Positions 1 to 6,591 of a DNA stretch of 6,693 bases are shown piece by piece. Each line of letters opens with the position of its first letter. The stretch's first letter is position 1. Below the pieces are notes generated by a model. That model did not search any database, had not been told where the DNA came from, and saw only the letters and a list, made by a program, of their open reading frames with translations. The DNA is taken from NCBI GenBank assembly GCA_947457325.1, contig CANGVU010000068.1, forward strand, positions 1 to 6,693, read 5' to 3'. Both the position numbers and the translations under genes were made by a program. This stretch comes from Flavobacteriales bacterium (GTDB lineage Bacteria; Bacteroidota; Bacteroidia; Flavobacteriales_D; Sanyastnellaceae).

Positions 1-1843
1 AAGATTTTATTTTTCCGCTTCCCAGTTGTTCGATGTTCCAGTAAGTGCGGTAAATCTGGTAATAGGTTAATGGGGTGTAATCGTTGTCTTTTAATGCAGT
101 GAGAGATTTTTCCCAAATCTGAATGGCACTAGAAGGATCATTCAAATCTTCTTTGTACACCAATCCAGCCTTATAGTAACCTTCTTCCCTTCCCACAATA
201 AGTGCATTCATCGCTTTATCATCTTTACAAGGCAATGTCAACCATAAATCATCAGCAGAGGCAATGCTTTTTTCCGCGCTATTGTCTGCACTTTCTGTTC
301 CTTCAGCGGCTGAATTTGGCCGCTCATCTGGGATATCATTCATTTGCGCCAACTTGCTATTGAGGCGCCAATTGTCTTTTAAAGGCCTATCGTCCCAATA
401 GGAAAGGAACTCCTCATATCCTTTGGTGCGTTGTTCTTTATTATAACACCAGAATCCTCCTGGGATGCTGTTTGCAAGGGCTTCTGCTTGTCTTTCCGCA
501 GCCAATCTGGCTTCTTCTGCACGCTTGGCTTCTTCTTTGGCAATGAGAATTTCACGCACTTTTTTCATCTCATTCAGCTGCGCTGGAGGATCAAGGGCAC
601 AAATTCTGGTTAAGCTGTCGGCGTTTTCAATGGCATTGAGATAGGTGACCAACTCAGTAAGGCTTTTGGCTCTTCCTTTAACTTCTTCAATTCTGGGATG
701 CTTGGGATCGATCAATTTTTGCGTGCTGTCATAGGCGCTTTGGGCGGAGACGTATTCTTGATCATCAAAATGTAGATCAGCCAAATTCAGGAATGATTTT
801 CCTTTTTGCTTTTTATTTTTTTTACTGGAACGAATGGACTTATTGTACAACTTTTTAGCTTCCGCCTCATTGCCCTGTTCTTGTTCCATAAGGGCTAGGG
901 TGAAGTAAATCTGGTCTTTGTAATCACTGTATTTGGTATTTTCCAACATTTCCAAAAGCTCCTGACGGGCAATCAGCGCGCTGGATCCATTTCGGATGGC
1001 ATTGAGCGCCTTTTTCATTTTGGCTTGAAATTCCAGTTCTGGATTAGGCTTGGATTCTAGTGTTTTGAGGTATTGGTTTTGCGCACTGCTGTATTCTTCT
1101 AAGTGCTCATAAACCTGTCCTAAGACAAAATAAAGTCGTGCTTTTTCTTTTTTCTTTTTGGTAGCGGTTATGGCGCTGTTGAGCTGCTCTTTGGCCTTGT
1201 CCCATTTTTTGGTTTTGATGTAAAGCTCAGCCAAAGTAGAGTGGTAAAATATTTTTGTTTTGGGATCCAGGGCCGTTGGGTTCAATTCTTCTTTGGATAA
1301 AATCTGAATGGCCTTGCTATACTCTTCTTGGGTCATCAAACTGATGGAGAGCCAAGCGGCACCCATTGCAATGGCATTGGGATCCGTGTATTTTTTGTAA
1401 ACAAACTGAAACAGTTTTTCAGCTACGTCATATTCTTTTTTGTAGTAATGGGCTTTTCCAAGAAGGATGTAATTCTCGTCAATCCACTTGTTGTAGTAAG
1501 GTTTTTTAATGCTCTTTTTTTGTTCGCCGGTGATGGTGTGTTTTTTAATCACCTTTTCTGTTTTGGCAATAACTCTTTCTAGGTCTTCCAGCGCAGTTTG
1601 CGCACCCTCAGGACTTCCCAATGCAATAACAGAAAGAATACTGTCAAAGTCTTCTATGGTGTTGGAGCGAATTTTTGTTTCCGCCTGCAACATGGCTTGA
1701 TCGGCATTGAAGTGACCATTGTAATGCGCCGTGGTGTTGTGGTAGGCTCTGTAAGCAACGCCATCCTTTTTATTGGTGCAAGCCCAAAGTACCATCATCA
1801 AAAAGATGACGGTCAATGGATAGGCTATGTTTCTTTTGGTCAT
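1..1843 (-). CDS. sprE: Type IX secretion system periplasmic lipoprotein PorW/SprE, C-terminus cut by window edge
   Basis: This is an uninterrupted reading frame from an ATG at 1843 to the window edge (614 codons); the 3' end and stop lie outside. Residues 1-22 form a lipoprotein signal: basic start, hydrophobic stretch, lipobox LWAC with Cys22. No acidic surface-export cluster follows the Cys (TNKKD), which fits a periplasm-facing lipoprotein. The mature start, with AYHNTTAHYNGHFNA, resembles the conserved opening of SprE/PorW. TPR-like helical repeats are visible near residues 115-150, 196-222, 233-262, 306-335 and 347-372. An Ala/Glu/Arg-rich coiled coil (about 425-457) precedes the FWCYN and DNW segments (about 463-492) that I recognise from this family. 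A Ser/Ala/acidic linker (about 503-531) and another TPR-like part follow. In known systems PorW/SprE is required for type IX secretion and, in gliders, for motility. I judge the family's usual length to be roughly 800-900 residues, so about a quarter is missing. It is transcribed divergently from the LytM-domain gene. The family call is from memory of motifs, not from a search. Confidence 0.87.
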   Translation of the reverse strand, partial: MTKRNIAYPLTVIFLMMVLWACTNKKDGVAYRAYHNTTAHYNGHFNADQAMLQAETKIRSNTIEDFDSILSVIALGSPEGAQTALEDLERVIAKTEKVIKKHTITGEQKKSIKKPYYNKWIDENYILLGKAHYYKKEYDVAEKLFQFVYKKYTDPNAIAMGAAWLSISLMTQEEYSKAIQILSKEELNPTALDPKTKIFYHSTLAELYIKTKKWDKAKEQLNSAITATKKKKEKARLYFVLGQVYEHLEEYSSAQNQYLKTLESKPNPELEFQAKMKKALNAIRNGSSALIARQELLEMLENTKYSDYKDQIYFTLALMEQEQGNEAEAKKLYNKSIRSSKKNKKQKGKSFLNLADLHFDDQEYVSAQSAYDSTQKLIDPKHPRIEEVKGRAKSLTELVTYLNAIENADSLTRICALDPPAQLNEMKKVREILIAKEEAKRAEEARLAAERQAEALANSIPGGFWCYNKEQRTKGYEEFLSYWDDRPLKDNWRLNSKLAQMNDIPDERPNSAAEGTESADNSAEKSIASADDLWLTLPCKDDKAMNALIVGREEGYYKAGLVYKEDLNDPSSAIQIWEKSLTALKDNDYTPLTYYQIYRTYWNIEQLGSGKIKS

Positions 1844-1870
1844 TAAAAATTGGATAAAACCCTAAAAGTC

Positions 1871-1878
1871 CAAATTTA
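1871..1878 (-). promoter_or_regulatory. Candidate Bacteroidota-type -7 promoter element for sprE
   Basis: Read on the minus strand this is TAAATTTG, a full match to the Bacteroidota sigma-A -7 consensus TAnnTTTG. It would place transcription start near 1865, giving a leader of about 22 nt before the sprE ATG at 1843. No TTG/TTTG box is present at the expected -33 distance, so the call rests on one short AT-rich motif in an AT-rich gap. Confidence 0.35.
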
Positions 1879-1893
1879 TTTCATTTTCCTGCT

Positions 1894-1901
1894 TTAATTT
1901 G
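1894..1901 (+). promoter_or_regulatory. Candidate -7 promoter element for the LytM-domain gene
   Basis: The sequence TTAATTTG matches TAnnTTTG at all but one fixed position (T for A at the second base). It would start transcription near 1907, about 14 nt before the ATG at 1922. No -33 TTTG is visible upstream. It mirrors the minus-strand element at 1871-1878: the two share inverted CAAATT/AATTTG arms. Confidence 0.25.
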
Positions 1902-1921
1902 TAGGAATTCTGATTTTTTCA

Positions 1922-2752
1922 ATGAAAAGAGAACGCCGACCAAGAAGGAGAAAATTGCTCAAGAAACTGAAGTCTCGGTTTCGGCTAACCTTGCTCAATG
2001 AAAACACCTTCGAGGAGCGGTTCAGTTATTCTTTGACACCCATGAACGTCATTGTTATGTTTGGTGGTTTATTATTGGTGTTTGGTTTCATTATTTATCT
2101 TTTGGTTGCTTTTACTCCATTGAAAGTTTATTTGGTCCCCGGATATGTTGACATTGAGTACAGGGAACAAGCGCGAGATGCGCGAATTAAGGCGGATTCA
2201 TTGAGCAGAGCTTTGAAGCAGAACCAAGCTTATTTGCAAAGTGTGCAAACCATTTTGGCGGGGGATATCGTTCGTCATGCTGTGGACACCTCTGAAATGA
2301 AGACTACCAAATTAGAGTGGACAGAGGCGGACTCATTGTTTGATACAGAGATGCGCAGTAAGAAATCCAAGCGACCGTTGGTTTTTTCTAGACAAGAGTT
2401 TGTGATTCCTTTGAAAGGTCAGGTGCTGAATAATAGAGGAGCAACGGAATATGGCGTAAACATTGGGTCTCCTATCGGTTCTCCCGTCTCTGGAGTATCG
2501 GATGGCAGGGTGTTGAGTTTGATGCCAATGGGCAAGCAATCTTACCAAATGGTATTGAGCCACGGCGATGGTTGGGTATCCGTTTATGGAAATTTGAATC
2601 AAGTTACTCACCGAGTTGGTGATTTGATTTTTGCAGGTGATTTATTGGGCAGTGTGGGTGTACCAACCAATGGTCAAAAGTTTCCTCATCTGCATTTTGA
2701 ACTTTGGCATTCAGGACAACCTGTGAATGTTCTTTCTTTTATTGCGCCATGA
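1922..2752 (+). CDS. Membrane-anchored M23/LytM-domain protein with degraded active site
   Basis: The product has 276 residues. Its order is: a strongly basic cytoplasmic N-terminus (residues 1-20, Arg/Lys-rich), one membrane segment (about 42-64), a short helical/coiled segment (about 76-112), a linker, and a periplasmic LytM (peptidase M23, beta-lytic fold) domain (about 160-276). Active M23 enzymes bind zinc through HxGxD and the second His of HxH. Here HxGxD reads EYGVN (E176, N180), and the catalytic His usually found in the YxHL-like segment is N224 (YGNL). Only H256-L-H258 (PHLHFELW) survives. I therefore infer a non-catalytic peptidoglycan-binding or amidase-activating role, like EnvC/NlpD, or a structural one. 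The N-terminal LLNENTFEE segment resembles a Bacteroidota M23 subfamily whose members, as I recall them, keep the HxxxD motif. The ATG at 1922 gives the full basic N-terminus; AGGA at 1903-1906 is too far upstream to be a convincing ribosome site. It is divergent to sprE and its stop overlaps the next start. Confidence 0.85.
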   Translation: MKRERRPRRRKLLKKLKSRFRLTLLNENTFEERFSYSLTPMNVIVMFGGLLLVFGFIIYLLVAFTPLKVYLVPGYVDIEYREQARDARIKADSLSRALKQNQAYLQSVQTILAGDIVRHAVDTSEMKTTKLEWTEADSLFDTEMRSKKSKRPLVFSRQEFVIPLKGQVLNNRGATEYGVNIGSPIGSPVSGVSDGRVLSLMPMGKQSYQMVLSHGDGWVSVYGNLNQVTHRVGDLIFAGDLLGSVGVPTNGQKFPHLHFELWHSGQPVNVLSFIAP

Positions 2753-3498
2753 AATTGAGTTATGTCCATCAGGGAAAGAACTGGGAGGCCGATTTTTCAT
2801 CACCCCAAGACTTATCCATTCCGCTATCTGTAAATGGACCTAGAGCGTGGTACGTGGATTCCCCAGTGATTTCTCCAGTGATGGAGAACGGTTTTGTGGG
2901 CAGTATTGAACGGGGTGGAAAAGTGAATTTCTTCAATGTTTTTTTCAATCCTCATGGCCATGGAACCCATACAGAAACTTATGGACACATTGATCCAAAG
3001 CAATACCCCATTTCCAATTGGAAAGGTCCCTATTGTGCGCATGCTTTGTTGATTACAATAACGCCAGAAGTGGAAGGGCAGGACAGCATTGTGCGTTGGT
3101 CACAAATTCAAAAAGAAGTGGAGATACACATGCCTTTGGCGTTGATCATCAGGACTCTTCCCAATGGGAATGATAAAAAATCAAAGAATTACAGCAGCAC
3201 CAATTTTCCATATTTGGAATCTAAAGTTGGCGAAGAATTAAATAGATTGGGGGTTTTGCATTTGTTGGTTGATCTCCCCAGTGTAGACAGAGAAGAGGAT
3301 GGAGGAGCTTTAGCCTGTCACCATGCTTATTGGGGTTACCCAACCAATATCAGAACAGAAGCCACCATCTCAGAAATGATATATGTAGATAACGAAATTT
3401 TAGACGGTTTGTATTGTCTTTATTTACAACCTCCATCTTTTGCGATGGACGCAGCGCCTTCTCGTCCAGTTATTTACCCTACTCATTTGAAACAGTAG
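2749..3498 (+). CDS. Cyclase-family (KynB-like, PF04199) metal-dependent hydrolase
   Basis: The product has 249 residues, close to the usual 200-260 of the putative cyclase/kynurenine formamidase family. The metal-binding signature is visible as NPHGHGTHTETYGH (residues 67-80), corresponding to HxGTHxDxPxH. A second metal-site segment CHHAYWG (190-196) is followed by E204, 12 residues after H192. These are the expected positions for a bimetal centre, but the motif differs: the first His position holds Gly70 (His on either side) and the Asp is Glu76. Substrate is unknown. Kynurenine formamidase activity should not be assumed, since no tryptophan-catabolism gene is nearby. There is no signal peptide, so it is probably cytoplasmic. 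I chose ATG 2749 because it forms an ATGA overlap with the upstream stop and puts a typical N-terminus on the family; an in-frame ATG at 2704 would add 15 residues inside the LytM gene. The 3' end overlaps the convergent kinase gene by 20 bp. Confidence 0.82.
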   Translation: MKLSYVHQGKNWEADFSSPQDLSIPLSVNGPRAWYVDSPVISPVMENGFVGSIERGGKVNFFNVFFNPHGHGTHTETYGHIDPKQYPISNWKGPYCAHALLITITPEVEGQDSIVRWSQIQKEVEIHMPLALIIRTLPNGNDKKSKNYSSTNFPYLESKVGEELNRLGVLHLLVDLPSVDREEDGGALACHHAYWGYPTNIRTEATISEMIYVDNEILDGLYCLYLQPPSFAMDAAPSRPVIYPTHLKQ

Positions 3499-4939
3499 GA
3501 AAAACCAAATAAAAACGAGTTCCTATCTGATTTCTGCTTTTGCACAAAATCTGCCCATTCATTTTTTCCATCAATGCTTTTGCAGTAGCCAATCCAAGAC
3601 CTGAACCTGTTTTCTTGGTAGTGAATTTGGGTTGAAAAAGTTGTCCCATCATATTTTCAGGAATGCCCTGACCGTTGTCTTGAATAACAACAAATACTTT
3701 TCCAAAATGCTGAGCTATTTTAATATCAATGTGCATATTGACCCCATCTTTTTTGGCTTGAATGGCATTGGTGATGAGGTTGGTAGCAATGCGGTGCAAG
3801 GCATTGTGATTGGCTGAAATGGACACATTTGGATTGTTGACAAAGACATCGATGGAGCAATCTTCATCTTTGTAAAAAGTGGTTAATGATTGGAAGAAAA
3901 TCTCAGGGGATATTTTCTCCATTTCCAGAGTTTCAGTTCGCGCAAGTTGACTGAATGTATTGGCAATGTTGGCCAAGGCATCAATTTGTTCAGTCATGGT
4001 TTGAATAAAAACCAAAAGGTGCGATTGAAATTGCGCTTTGTCTTCATTGTCAAATTGCCTTTTCAAGTGCTGCACACGAAGCCGCATTGGAGTTAGCGGA
4101 TTTTTAATGTCATGGGCAATTTGCTGCGCCATTTCGCGCCAGGCTCCTTCACGTTCTTTTTCGGCGAGTTGGTCGGCGCTGATTTTCAGAACAGAGAGCA
4201 TTTTGTTGTATTCAACAACAAGGTTCCCAATCTCATCTTGGTATTCCCAATGGAGAGGTTCAAAATTTTGCGAGAGGTCGGTTGACTTCATGCGCTGTGC
4301 TATGGTTCGCAGAGATCGGGTGATGTATCGAGAAAGGATAAAGGCAATGACCGCCGCGATGAAGAAGAGAACAAGGTAGGATCCGGTCACACCCAGTAAA
4401 AAATCTTTTACATCTTTGGATTCTTCGTCAGCATTGGAATAGTCCATGGCAATGATGGCAATGGGATGTCCATCAATATCACTGAAAAGCCAATAGGCCA
4501 ATGTGTAACCTTCATGTTTATACTCTTCAAAAAGAAGTTTTTTGTCATAACCGTTTTGAATGCTATTCAAAATGGGTTGTGGCACAATGGTCGGAATTTG
4601 AAGAGAATCAAGGTATGCGCTATTGTTGGAGATGAGGTATTCACCGCGCAGATCAAATAGCCCGATGAACATTTGATGCACGTCTGCCAACTCACAGATT
4701 TTATCAGCAAATTTAAAGGCCACACTATCTGGAGACATGTGACCACCTTCATGAATCAAGAAGTAATCGAGTGATGCGCGCACCGATTTCTCTTTTCGCT
4801 CCAATGCTTCTTGCTTAAAGGCTTTGTTTTGCTCTATGTCGCTGTAAATGGCCACGATACCAGTAACCAAAAATGCCAAGGCCAAGATGGCCAGCATGGA
4901 TAAGTATATTCTTGTTCGTAATGTGAATCCCCAGAGCAT
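3479..4939 (-). CDS. NtrY-like membrane sensor histidine kinase
   Basis: The product has 486 residues with a complete kinase architecture. A membrane segment (about 11-32) is followed by an extracytoplasmic sensor of about 150 residues, whose alternating strands (FIGLFDLRGEYLIS; AIIAMDYS) suggest a PAS/Cache-like fold. A second membrane segment lies at about 181-203 and a HAMP linker at about 204-256. The HisKA dimerisation domain has phospho-acceptor H276 in AHDIKNPLTPMRLR. The ATPase domain has an N box with N391 (NLITNAIQA), a G1 box DNGQGIP (421-427), an F box LFQPKFTTK and a G2 box GSGLGLA (445-451). The HDIKNPLTP form is typical of NtrY-like kinases. It should autophosphorylate and pass phosphate to a response regulator, but none is encoded in the window, so signal and target are unknown. 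It starts 23 bp after the yifB stop on the same strand, suggesting one transcript. No Shine-Dalgarno sequence is evident. Confidence 0.93.
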   Translation of the reverse strand: MLWGFTLRTRIYLSMLAILALAFLVTGIVAIYSDIEQNKAFKQEALERKEKSVRASLDYFLIHEGGHMSPDSVAFKFADKICELADVHQMFIGLFDLRGEYLISNNSAYLDSLQIPTIVPQPILNSIQNGYDKKLLFEEYKHEGYTLAYWLFSDIDGHPIAIIAMDYSNADEESKDVKDFLLGVTGSYLVLFFIAAVIAFILSRYITRSLRTIAQRMKSTDLSQNFEPLHWEYQDEIGNLVVEYNKMLSVLKISADQLAEKEREGAWREMAQQIAHDIKNPLTPMRLRVQHLKRQFDNEDKAQFQSHLLVFIQTMTEQIDALANIANTFSQLARTETLEMEKISPEIFFQSLTTFYKDEDCSIDVFVNNPNVSISANHNALHRIATNLITNAIQAKKDGVNMHIDIKIAQHFGKVFVVIQDNGQGIPENMMGQLFQPKFTTKKTGSGLGLATAKALMEKMNGQILCKSRNQIGTRFYLVFPTVSNE

Positions 4940-4962
4940 GAGCTAAAGTAACACGAAAAGAT

Positions 4963-6486
4963 TTAACCCGACCAATTCTCTCGGTCTAAACTTCGGTAAT
5001 TGATCGCCTCTGCAATGTGGTGGGATTGTATTTTGGTTGATGCTTCAAGATCAGCAATGGTGCGCGCTACACGGATTATCCTATCGTAGGATCTGGCTGA
5101 TAATTTGAGTCTTTCCATGGCTGTTTTAAGAATCGATTGACATGCTGGATCCAAAGCGGCGTATTTTTTCAGTTCTTGACTCTGTAAATTGGCATTGGGC
5201 ATATTGCAGCGTTGTATCTGAATACAACGCGCGGCAATGACTTGATTGCGGATGCTTTCGGAACCCTCCACTTCTGCGTTTGCTGTTAGCTCATCAAAAG
5301 CAACGGGTGTTACCTCGACATGCAAATCGATTCTGTCCAGTAAAGGGCCACTGATTTTATTCAAATAACGCTGCACCACGCCAGGTGCACATACGCAATC
5401 CTTTTCAGGGTGGTTGTAGTAGCCACACGGACAAGGGTTCATGGAGGCAATGAGCATAAAACCAGCGGGAAAATCCACTGAGAACTTGCTGCGCGATATT
5501 GTGACAACGCGGTCTTCCAATGGTTGTCTTAATACTTCTAGCACCGTTCTTTTAAATTCAGGCAGTTCATCCAAGAACAAAACGCCATGGTGGGCCAAAG
5601 ATATTTCGCCGGGTTGAGGAATACTTCCCCCACCCACGAGGGCGACGTCCGAGATGGTGTGGTGTGGGCTTCGAAAAGGGCGTTCAACAATCAACCCGTA
5701 CTTGTTTCTGAGTTTGCCTGCAACACTGTGAATCTTGGTCGCCTCCAACGATTCCTGCATGGATAGTGGGGGAAGTATAGAGGGTAGTCTTTTGGCCAGC
5801 ATGGTTTTTCCAGCACCGGGGGGGCCTATCAAAAGCAGATTGTGACCACCCGCTGCAGCAATCAAAAAGGCGCGCTTGACATTCATTTGCCCTTTGACAT
5901 CTTTGAAGTCCAGTCGGTAACGGTTGATGGTGGTGGAGAGCAATTGCGTGAGGCTTGATTGCAGCGGAGTGATTTTCTTTTCGTTGTTGAAAAAGTCAAC
6001 TACTTCTGTGAGTGTATTTACAGGTAAGACATCAATCCCATCCACGATAGCGGCTTCTTCGGCGTTGCAAGCAGGAAGGACAATACCCTTGAAACCTTCC
6101 TTTTTTGCCTGCAATGCCATAGGCAGAGCGCCCTTGATGGACCGCAAGGACCCATCCAAGGACAGCTCTCCCATGATGATATATTGATCCAGTTCATCAA
6201 ACAGCATTTGTTCGGTGCCCGCCAACATCGCCAATGCCACAGGCAAGTCATAAGCAGCTCCTTCCTTCCTCAAGTCTGCAGGCGCCATGTTGATGGTAAT
6301 GTTCCTCACAAGATTCTTGTACCCCAAATTACTCAACGCGGCCCTGATGCGCTGCATGGATTCCTTTACTGCAGTATCTGGCAACCCCACCATCATCAAG
6401 TGAGCACCGCGCTCTACTTGCACTTCGATGGTGATGGTATTGGCATCAATTCCAAAAACGGCACTTCCAAATGATTTGACAAACAT
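4963..6486 (-). CDS. yifB: YifB/ComM-family AAA+ ATPase (Mg-chelatase-like)
   Basis: The product has 507 residues, full length for the family (about 500-515). The N-terminal domain (about 20-165), with MVGLPDTAVKESMQRIRAAL and NMAPADLRKEGAAYDLPVAL, is the ChlI/Lon-like S5-fold domain of YifB. The AAA+ core has Walker A GPPGAGKT (221-228), Walker B VLFLDE (302-307), and an arginine in LLDRID (R385). Four cysteines (C352, C354, C364, C366) in the CPCG...CVC insert are characteristic of the family and may bind metal. The C-terminal Mg-chelatase-type helical domain covers about 410-503. In Gammaproteobacteria the homologue ComM is a hexameric branch-migration helicase that extends recombination during natural transformation; the role in Bacteroidota is not settled. 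It is not a magnesium chelatase for chlorophyll despite frequent naming. The start ATG at 6486 gives the canonical family N-terminus. It probably leads an operon with the kinase downstream. Confidence 0.95.
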   Translation of the reverse strand: MFVKSFGSAVFGIDANTITIEVQVERGAHLMMVGLPDTAVKESMQRIRAALSNLGYKNLVRNITINMAPADLRKEGAAYDLPVALAMLAGTEQMLFDELDQYIIMGELSLDGSLRSIKGALPMALQAKKEGFKGIVLPACNAEEAAIVDGIDVLPVNTLTEVVDFFNNEKKITPLQSSLTQLLSTTINRYRLDFKDVKGQMNVKRAFLIAAAGGHNLLLIGPPGAGKTMLAKRLPSILPPLSMQESLEATKIHSVAGKLRNKYGLIVERPFRSPHHTISDVALVGGGSIPQPGEISLAHHGVLFLDELPEFKRTVLEVLRQPLEDRVVTISRSKFSVDFPAGFMLIASMNPCPCGYYNHPEKDCVCAPGVVQRYLNKISGPLLDRIDLHVEVTPVAFDELTANAEVEGSESIRNQVIAARCIQIQRCNMPNANLQSQELKKYAALDPACQSILKTAMERLKLSARSYDRIIRVARTIADLEASTKIQSHHIAEAINYRSLDRENWSG

Positions 6487-6490
6487 GTCG

Positions 6491-6522
6491 CAAAGGGAAG
6501 TTGTTTTTTATGGCTACACAAG
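6491..6522 (-). promoter_or_regulatory. Weak candidate promoter for yifB
   Basis: On the minus strand a TTG (in CTTG, 6522-6519) is followed after 20 bp by TCCCTTTG (6498-6491), which matches the Bacteroidota TAnnTTTG element except for C in place of A. The spacing fits the -33/-7 arrangement. The implied transcription start falls at or next to the ATG at 6486, so yifB mRNA would be leaderless or nearly so. The TTG half overlaps the edge of the hairpin at 6520-6559. The match is imperfect and may be chance. Confidence 0.2.
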
Positions 6523-6559
6523 AAAAGGTTATGCGCATAGAAGCGCATCCCCTTTTGTT
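6520..6559 (-). terminator. Hairpin, probable rho-independent terminator of the upstream T9SS-cargo gene
   Basis: AAAAGG (6523-6528) pairs with CCTTTT (6551-6556), and ATGCGC (6531-6536) pairs with GCGCAT (6543-6548). A 2x2 mismatch (TT/CC) separates the two helices and the loop is six bases. Two further A-T pairs lie outside a G/G mismatch. On the minus strand the stem ends in CCTTTTCTTG, a short U-rich run. It sits 33 bp past the stop at 6592 and before yifB, the expected place for a terminator. The outer A/T arms would give a similar T-run on the plus strand, so it could work in both directions. The U-run is short, so efficiency is uncertain. Confidence 0.5.
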
Positions 6560-6591
6560 ACAATGAGTTAATGTTTTTTATTCCTATAACT

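Noticed and set aside
431..613. Plus-strand open frame of 60 codons
   Set aside because: Antisense to the coiled-coil part of sprE; Phe-rich product with no domain.
1328..1846. Three plus-strand open frames (1328-1582, 1509-1700, 1598-1846)
   Set aside because: They lie antisense to the well-supported sprE frame, have Phe/Val-rich or nondescript products with no recognisable domain, and follow from its codon usage.
2333..2611. Minus-strand open frame of 92 codons
   Set aside because: Antisense to the LytM domain; no recognisable motifs.
2704..2748. Longer version of the cyclase-family gene starting at ATG 2704
   Set aside because: The extra 15 residues lie inside the LytM coding region and do not resemble the family N-terminus; ATG 2749 makes the common ATGA overlap.
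4038..4379. Plus-strand open frame of 113 codons
   Set aside because: Antisense to the HAMP/HisKA region of the kinase; Ser/Arg-rich product typical of a shadow frame.
6184..6474. Plus-strand open frame of 96 codons and overlapping minus-strand frame 6018-6251
   Set aside because: Both overlap the conserved N-terminal domain of YifB in other frames; the His/Gln- and Trp/Cys-rich products have no family resemblance.
4963..6486. Magnesium chelatase subunit for chlorophyll synthesis
   Set aside because: The N-terminal Lon-like domain and the CPCG/CVC cysteine insert identify YifB/ComM; no pigment genes are present.
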